From assembly GCA_027080405.1 (NCBI GenBank), contig JALWSL010000468.1:1-17350 (forward strand): a stretch of DNA of 17,350 nt, given 5' to 3'. Numbering within the stretch: the stretch's first letter is position 1; each line of letters starts with the position of its first letter. Positions 14,948 through 17,350 of the stretch are shown here, in pieces. The position numbers were made by a program, and so were the translations under genes. Under the pieces are notes generated by a model. The model was given only the letters and a program-made list of their open reading frames with translations. It did no database searches and was not told where the DNA came from. The stretch comes from Planctomycetaceae bacterium (lineage in GTDB: Bacteria; Planctomycetota; Planctomycetia; Planctomycetales; Planctomycetaceae).

Positions 14948-16369
14948 CTAAACTCCCACCGGTTCGAGCATTTCGCGCACGTCGCTGACACGGCCGTTGA
15001 TCGCCGCTGCGGCCACCATGGCAGGACTCATCAACAAAGTGCGGCCCGTAGGGGAACCCTGTCTGCCCTTGAAGTTTCGATTGCTCGAAGAGGCACAGAC
15101 CTCTCTCCCTTTCAACTTGTCCGGATTCATTGCCAGGCACATTGAACAACCGGCAGCTCGCCACTCAAAACCGGCATCCTCGAAAATTTTATCGAGTCCT
15201 TCTGCGACGGCCTGTTTCAGCACCTGTTGCGAACCGGGGACGACAAGAGCCTTGACGCCCTCTGCCACTTTTCTCCCGCTGGCAATGGCGGCCGCTTCAC
15301 GAAGGTCGGAAATACGTCCGTTTGTGCAGGAACCAATGAAGGTGACATCCACCTTGACGCCTGCAATTGGTTGCCCTGGTTGCAGATCCATGTATTCGTA
15401 AGCCTCACGGATCCCGGCCTGTTCTTCTTGTGGAAAGTCCTCTGCTTTGGGGATGTCCTCACTCACGCCGAGAGCCTGTTCCGGGTTGATCCCCCACGTG
15501 ACGGTTGGCTCGATCTCGGCTGCATCGAAAGTCACGACATCGTCATATTCTGCATCAGGGCCAGACGCCAGGGAAAGCCACCACTCGGCCGCTTTTTCGA
15601 ACTCTTCGCCATGGGGGACATTCGGCCTTCCCCGCAGATACTCGATGGTGGCCTGATCCGGGTTGATGTAACCACAACGGGCTCCGCCTTCGATACTCAT
15701 GTTGCAGACGGTCATCCGTTCTTCCATTGTCATGCGGTCGAAAACATCGCCCGCATATTCATAGGCGTAACCGATGCCCCCTTTCACACCAAGCTTGCGA
15801 ATGATATGCAGCGTGACATCTTTCGCGTAAACACCGGGAGCCAATTCGCCGTTGACTTCGATCTTGCGAACCTTAGGCCTTCCCATTGCCAATGTTTGCG
15901 TTGCGAGAACGCCTGCCACCTGCGAGGTGCCGATGCCAAATGCGATCGCGCCGAAGGCGCCATGTGTCGATGTATGTGAATCGCCACAAACGATGATCTG
16001 GCCCGGCTGCGTCAAGCCCTGTTCCGGACCGACGACATGTACGATCCCTTGCCGATCATCATTGAGATCAAGAAGCGTCACCCCGAATTCCCGGCAATTC
16101 TTTTCGATGGCGGACATCATTTCTTCCGCCAAATCATCCGCAAACGGACGAGCCTGATTGTCTGTCGGGACAATATGATCAACCGTTGCCCAGGTCTGTT
16201 CCGGGTACATTACCTTCAAACCCCGTTCCCGGAGCATCGCAAAGGCCTGCGGAGAAGTGACTTCGTGTATCAGATGCAAACCGACAAACAGCTGCGTTTG
16301 CCCGGAAGGCAAGGTGCTCACGGTGTGCAGATCCCAAACTTTATTGAACAGATTCTGTTTGTCGCTCAT
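14948..16369 (-). CDS. leuC: 3-isopropylmalate dehydratase large subunit
   Basis: Catalytic aconitase-family subunit carrying the [4Fe-4S] cluster that isomerises isopropylmalate in leucine synthesis. The 473-residue protein matches LeuC throughout: VWDLHTV and HEVTSPQAF at the N-terminus, [13 protein letters not shown], then the cluster ligands Cys348 in IGSCTNGR and Cys408 and Cys411 in GCSMCLAMN, followed by [13 protein letters not shown]. Length is typical and no break is visible. ATG 16369 is chosen over the adjacent in-frame TTG 16372; the mRNA reads AAAGG about 8 nt upstream of the ATG. It is first in an operon with leuD and divergent from ffh across about 254 bp. If the leuD stop is real and not read through, LeuC would lack a complete partner unless another leuD exists elsewhere in the genome. 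Confidence 0.96.
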   Translation of the reverse strand: MSDKQNLFNKVWDLHTVSTLPSGQTQLFVGLHLIHEVTSPQAFAMLRERGLKVMYPEQTWATVDHIVPTDNQARPFADDLAEEMMSAIEKNCREFGVTLLDLNDDRQGIVHVVGPEQGLTQPGQIIVCGDSHTSTHGAFGAIAFGIGTSQVAGVLATQTLAMGRPKVRKIEVNGELAPGVYAKDVTLHIIRKLGVKGGIGYAYEYAGDVFDRMTMEERMTVCNMSIEGGARCGYINPDQATIEYLRGRPNVPHGEEFEKAAEWWLSLASGPDAEYDDVVTFDAAEIEPTVTWGINPEQALGVSEDIPKAEDFPQEEQAGIREAYEYMDLQPGQPIAGVKVDVTFIGSCTNGRISDLREAAAIASGRKVAEGVKALVVPGSQQVLKQAVAEGLDKIFEDAGFEWRAAGCSMCLAMNPDKLKGREVCASSSNRNFKGRQGSPTGRTLLMSPAMVAAAAINGRVSDVREMLEPVGV

Positions 16370-16459
16370 CAATAACCTTTATGTCTGTATCTGAGTAGCT
16401 GCTATTTTCGGCAGGGTGGGTTTTCCAACCAATCTACAACTTTTCAGGACAAGAGCAAG

Positions 16460-16473
16460 CCGAACAAGTTCGG
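16460..16473. promoter_or_regulatory. Dyad CCGAAC-AA-GTTCGG in the leuC/ffh divergent region
   Basis: A perfect 6-bp inverted repeat with a 2-nt centre, 91 bp upstream of the leuC start. On the leuC strand it lies directly upstream of a weak promoter-like pair (TTGCTC, 16 nt, TAGATT). It resembles an operator for a dimeric regulator. The spacing between GAAC and GTTC is 2 nt, not the 4 nt of the Gram-positive-type LexA box. Confidence 0.35.
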
Positions 16474-16544
16474 ATTATCCGGCAAAGATTCAAACTCGCC
16501 CAATCGGACGACCATCAGGGAGACTGAAGCGGACTCCACAGACT

Positions 16545-16572
16545 TTGATTTCACAGCCATTTCGAGTAAAAT
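16545..16572 (+). promoter_or_regulatory. Possible sigma70-type promoter of ffh
   Basis: TTGATT (16545-16550) and TAAAAT (16567-16572) are separated by 16 bp, matching the -35/-10 consensus at 4 and 5 of 6 positions. The predicted transcript would start about 45 nt before the ffh ATG. This is the best promoter-like pair I found in the window, but housekeeping promoter preferences of this organism are not known from the sequence. Confidence 0.4.
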
Positions 16573-16623
16573 CCCGCACTCTTCGGTTAAGAATCTGCCC
16601 AGAACAGAACAGGCAATATTGAT

Positions 16624-17350
16624 ATGTTTGAATCGATCACAAAGGGATTGGGGAACGCGCTCGGCAAGATGCAAAAGGGGCGCATCAACGAGGTAAACAT
16701 CCGTGAGGCCATGCAGGAGGTGAAGCAGGCACTTCTGGAGGCGGATGTCAGTTATGAAGTAGTCGATTCGTTTATCAAATCGGTCACGGAAAAGTCGCTG
16801 GGGGAATCCGTCCTCAAATCGCTCAAGCCGGGTGAGCAGATCATCGGGATTGTCCACGAGGAACTGATTTCGTTAATGGGGCCAGTCGATCACTCGCTTC
16901 ACTTCAAAAAGTCGGGCATCTCCATCATCATGATGTGCGGGTTGCAAGGAAGTGGTAAAACCACCACCTGTGGTAAACTCGCCAAAATGTTGCAGGCAGA
17001 AGGACGCGAGCCGATGCTGGTCGCAGCCGACCTTCAACGCCCTGCCGCGATCGAACAATTGAAAATGGTTGGAGAACAGGTCGGTGTGCCTGTTCATGCA
17101 GAAGATCCCAAAGGAACAAACCCCGTCAAAGTTTGCCAAAACGGAGTCGCAGCCGCGAAAAAACGGGGAGCGATCGACACGATCATTCTCGATACCGCAG
17201 GCCGGTTGCACGTCGATGATGATCTGATGAAGGAGCTGATTCAGATCGACCACAAATTGCAGCCGGATCAGGTGCTTCTGGTTTGCGATGCGATGACCGG
17301 GCAAGACGCAGTGAAATCAGCCAAGGCGTTCAACGACGCGCTGGAACTGG
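16624..17350 (+). CDS. ffh: Signal recognition particle protein Ffh, N-terminal part (cut by window edge)
   Basis: GTPase subunit of the bacterial signal recognition particle, which binds 4.5S RNA and signal sequences on ribosomes and delivers them to FtsY at the membrane. The frame is open from ATG 16624 to the window edge, giving 242 codons. The N domain opens with [17 protein letters not shown] and contains ALLEADV. The G domain shows GLQGSGKTT (from residue 106), [14 protein letters not shown] (the family's insertion-box start) and DTAGR (from Asp190), then the start of the next conserved block ([10 protein letters not shown]). The methionine-rich M domain is outside the window. FtsY shares the NG domain, but the N-domain opening and the absence of an acidic A domain favour Ffh. 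AGG lies about 10 nt before the ATG. Divergent from leuC. Confidence 0.95.
   Translation, partial: MFESITKGLGNALGKMQKGRINEVNIREAMQEVKQALLEADVSYEVVDSFIKSVTEKSLGESVLKSLKPGEQIIGIVHEELISLMGPVDHSLHFKKSGISIIMMCGLQGSGKTTTCGKLAKMLQAEGREPMLVAADLQRPAAIEQLKMVGEQVGVPVHAEDPKGTNPVKVCQNGVAAAKKRGAIDTIILDTAGRLHVDDDLMKELIQIDHKLQPDQVLLVCDAMTGQDAVKSAKAFNDALEL

Noticed and set aside
16460..16473. LexA (SOS) box upstream of leuC
   Set aside because: The half-sites GAAC and GTTC are separated by 2 nt, not the 4 nt of the Gram-positive-type box, and neither neighbour is an SOS gene.
1..17350. CRISPR arrays, tRNA or rRNA genes, transposases, phage genes
   Set aside because: No regularly spaced long repeats, no tRNA T-arm/acceptor patterns, no rRNA-like stretches and no transposase or integrase motifs were seen on either strand.

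Overview
The window reads as chromosomal DNA of a planctomycete, probably a member of the Planctomycetales of moderate GC content. The main signs are a DUF1559 protein with a type IV pilin-like N-terminus and a C-terminal H-X9-DG motif, a lone lipoprotein sugar-binding protein of a type common in that group, an FHA-GAF-SpoIIE phosphatase fusion, a thioredoxin reductase with an extra segment of about 26 residues, and loose packing with 100-600 bp between genes. These are family-level recognitions made by reading the translations; no database was searched.

Layout. Position 1-693 (minus) is the N-terminal part of cysteinyl-tRNA synthetase, cut by the window edge. A 542-bp spacer with short direct repeats separates it from divergent trxB (1236-2297, plus). 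Next on plus come an M24 Xaa-Pro-type aminopeptidase (2517-3698), an EF-G paralog with degenerate GTPase motifs (4195-6303), an FHA-GAF-PP2C phosphatase (6597-8264) and the DUF1559 protein (8877-9932). On minus lie a sugar-binding lipoprotein (10470-11531) and, downstream of it, a 75-residue membrane protein (10133-10360). Divergent from these is a cardiolipin synthase-type phospholipase D protein (11742-13280), followed by a redoxin with a CNHC motif (13473-14066). On minus, leuC (14948-16369) is followed by leuD (14402-14827). Divergent ffh (16624 to the edge) closes the window.

Function. Most genes are stand-alone housekeeping units: cysteine charging, thioredoxin-based redox, peptide turnover, translation, membrane lipid synthesis, leucine synthesis and protein targeting. 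leuC and leuD form the one clear pathway operon. The sugar-binding lipoprotein and the small membrane protein may form a second small transcription unit. The phosphatase is the only obvious signalling protein.

Most notable point. leuD stops at an in-frame TGA after 141 codons. The same frame then continues for 56 sense codons that read as the usual LeuD C-terminus and end at a second TGA, giving the normal family length of about 198 residues. This is a nonsense mutation, a base-call error or a readthrough case. I see no phage, transposase, CRISPR array, tRNA or rRNA, and no convincing undescribed multi-gene system. The other observations concern short repeats, dyads and hairpins in the spacers, and unusual inserts or motif losses in otherwise familiar proteins.
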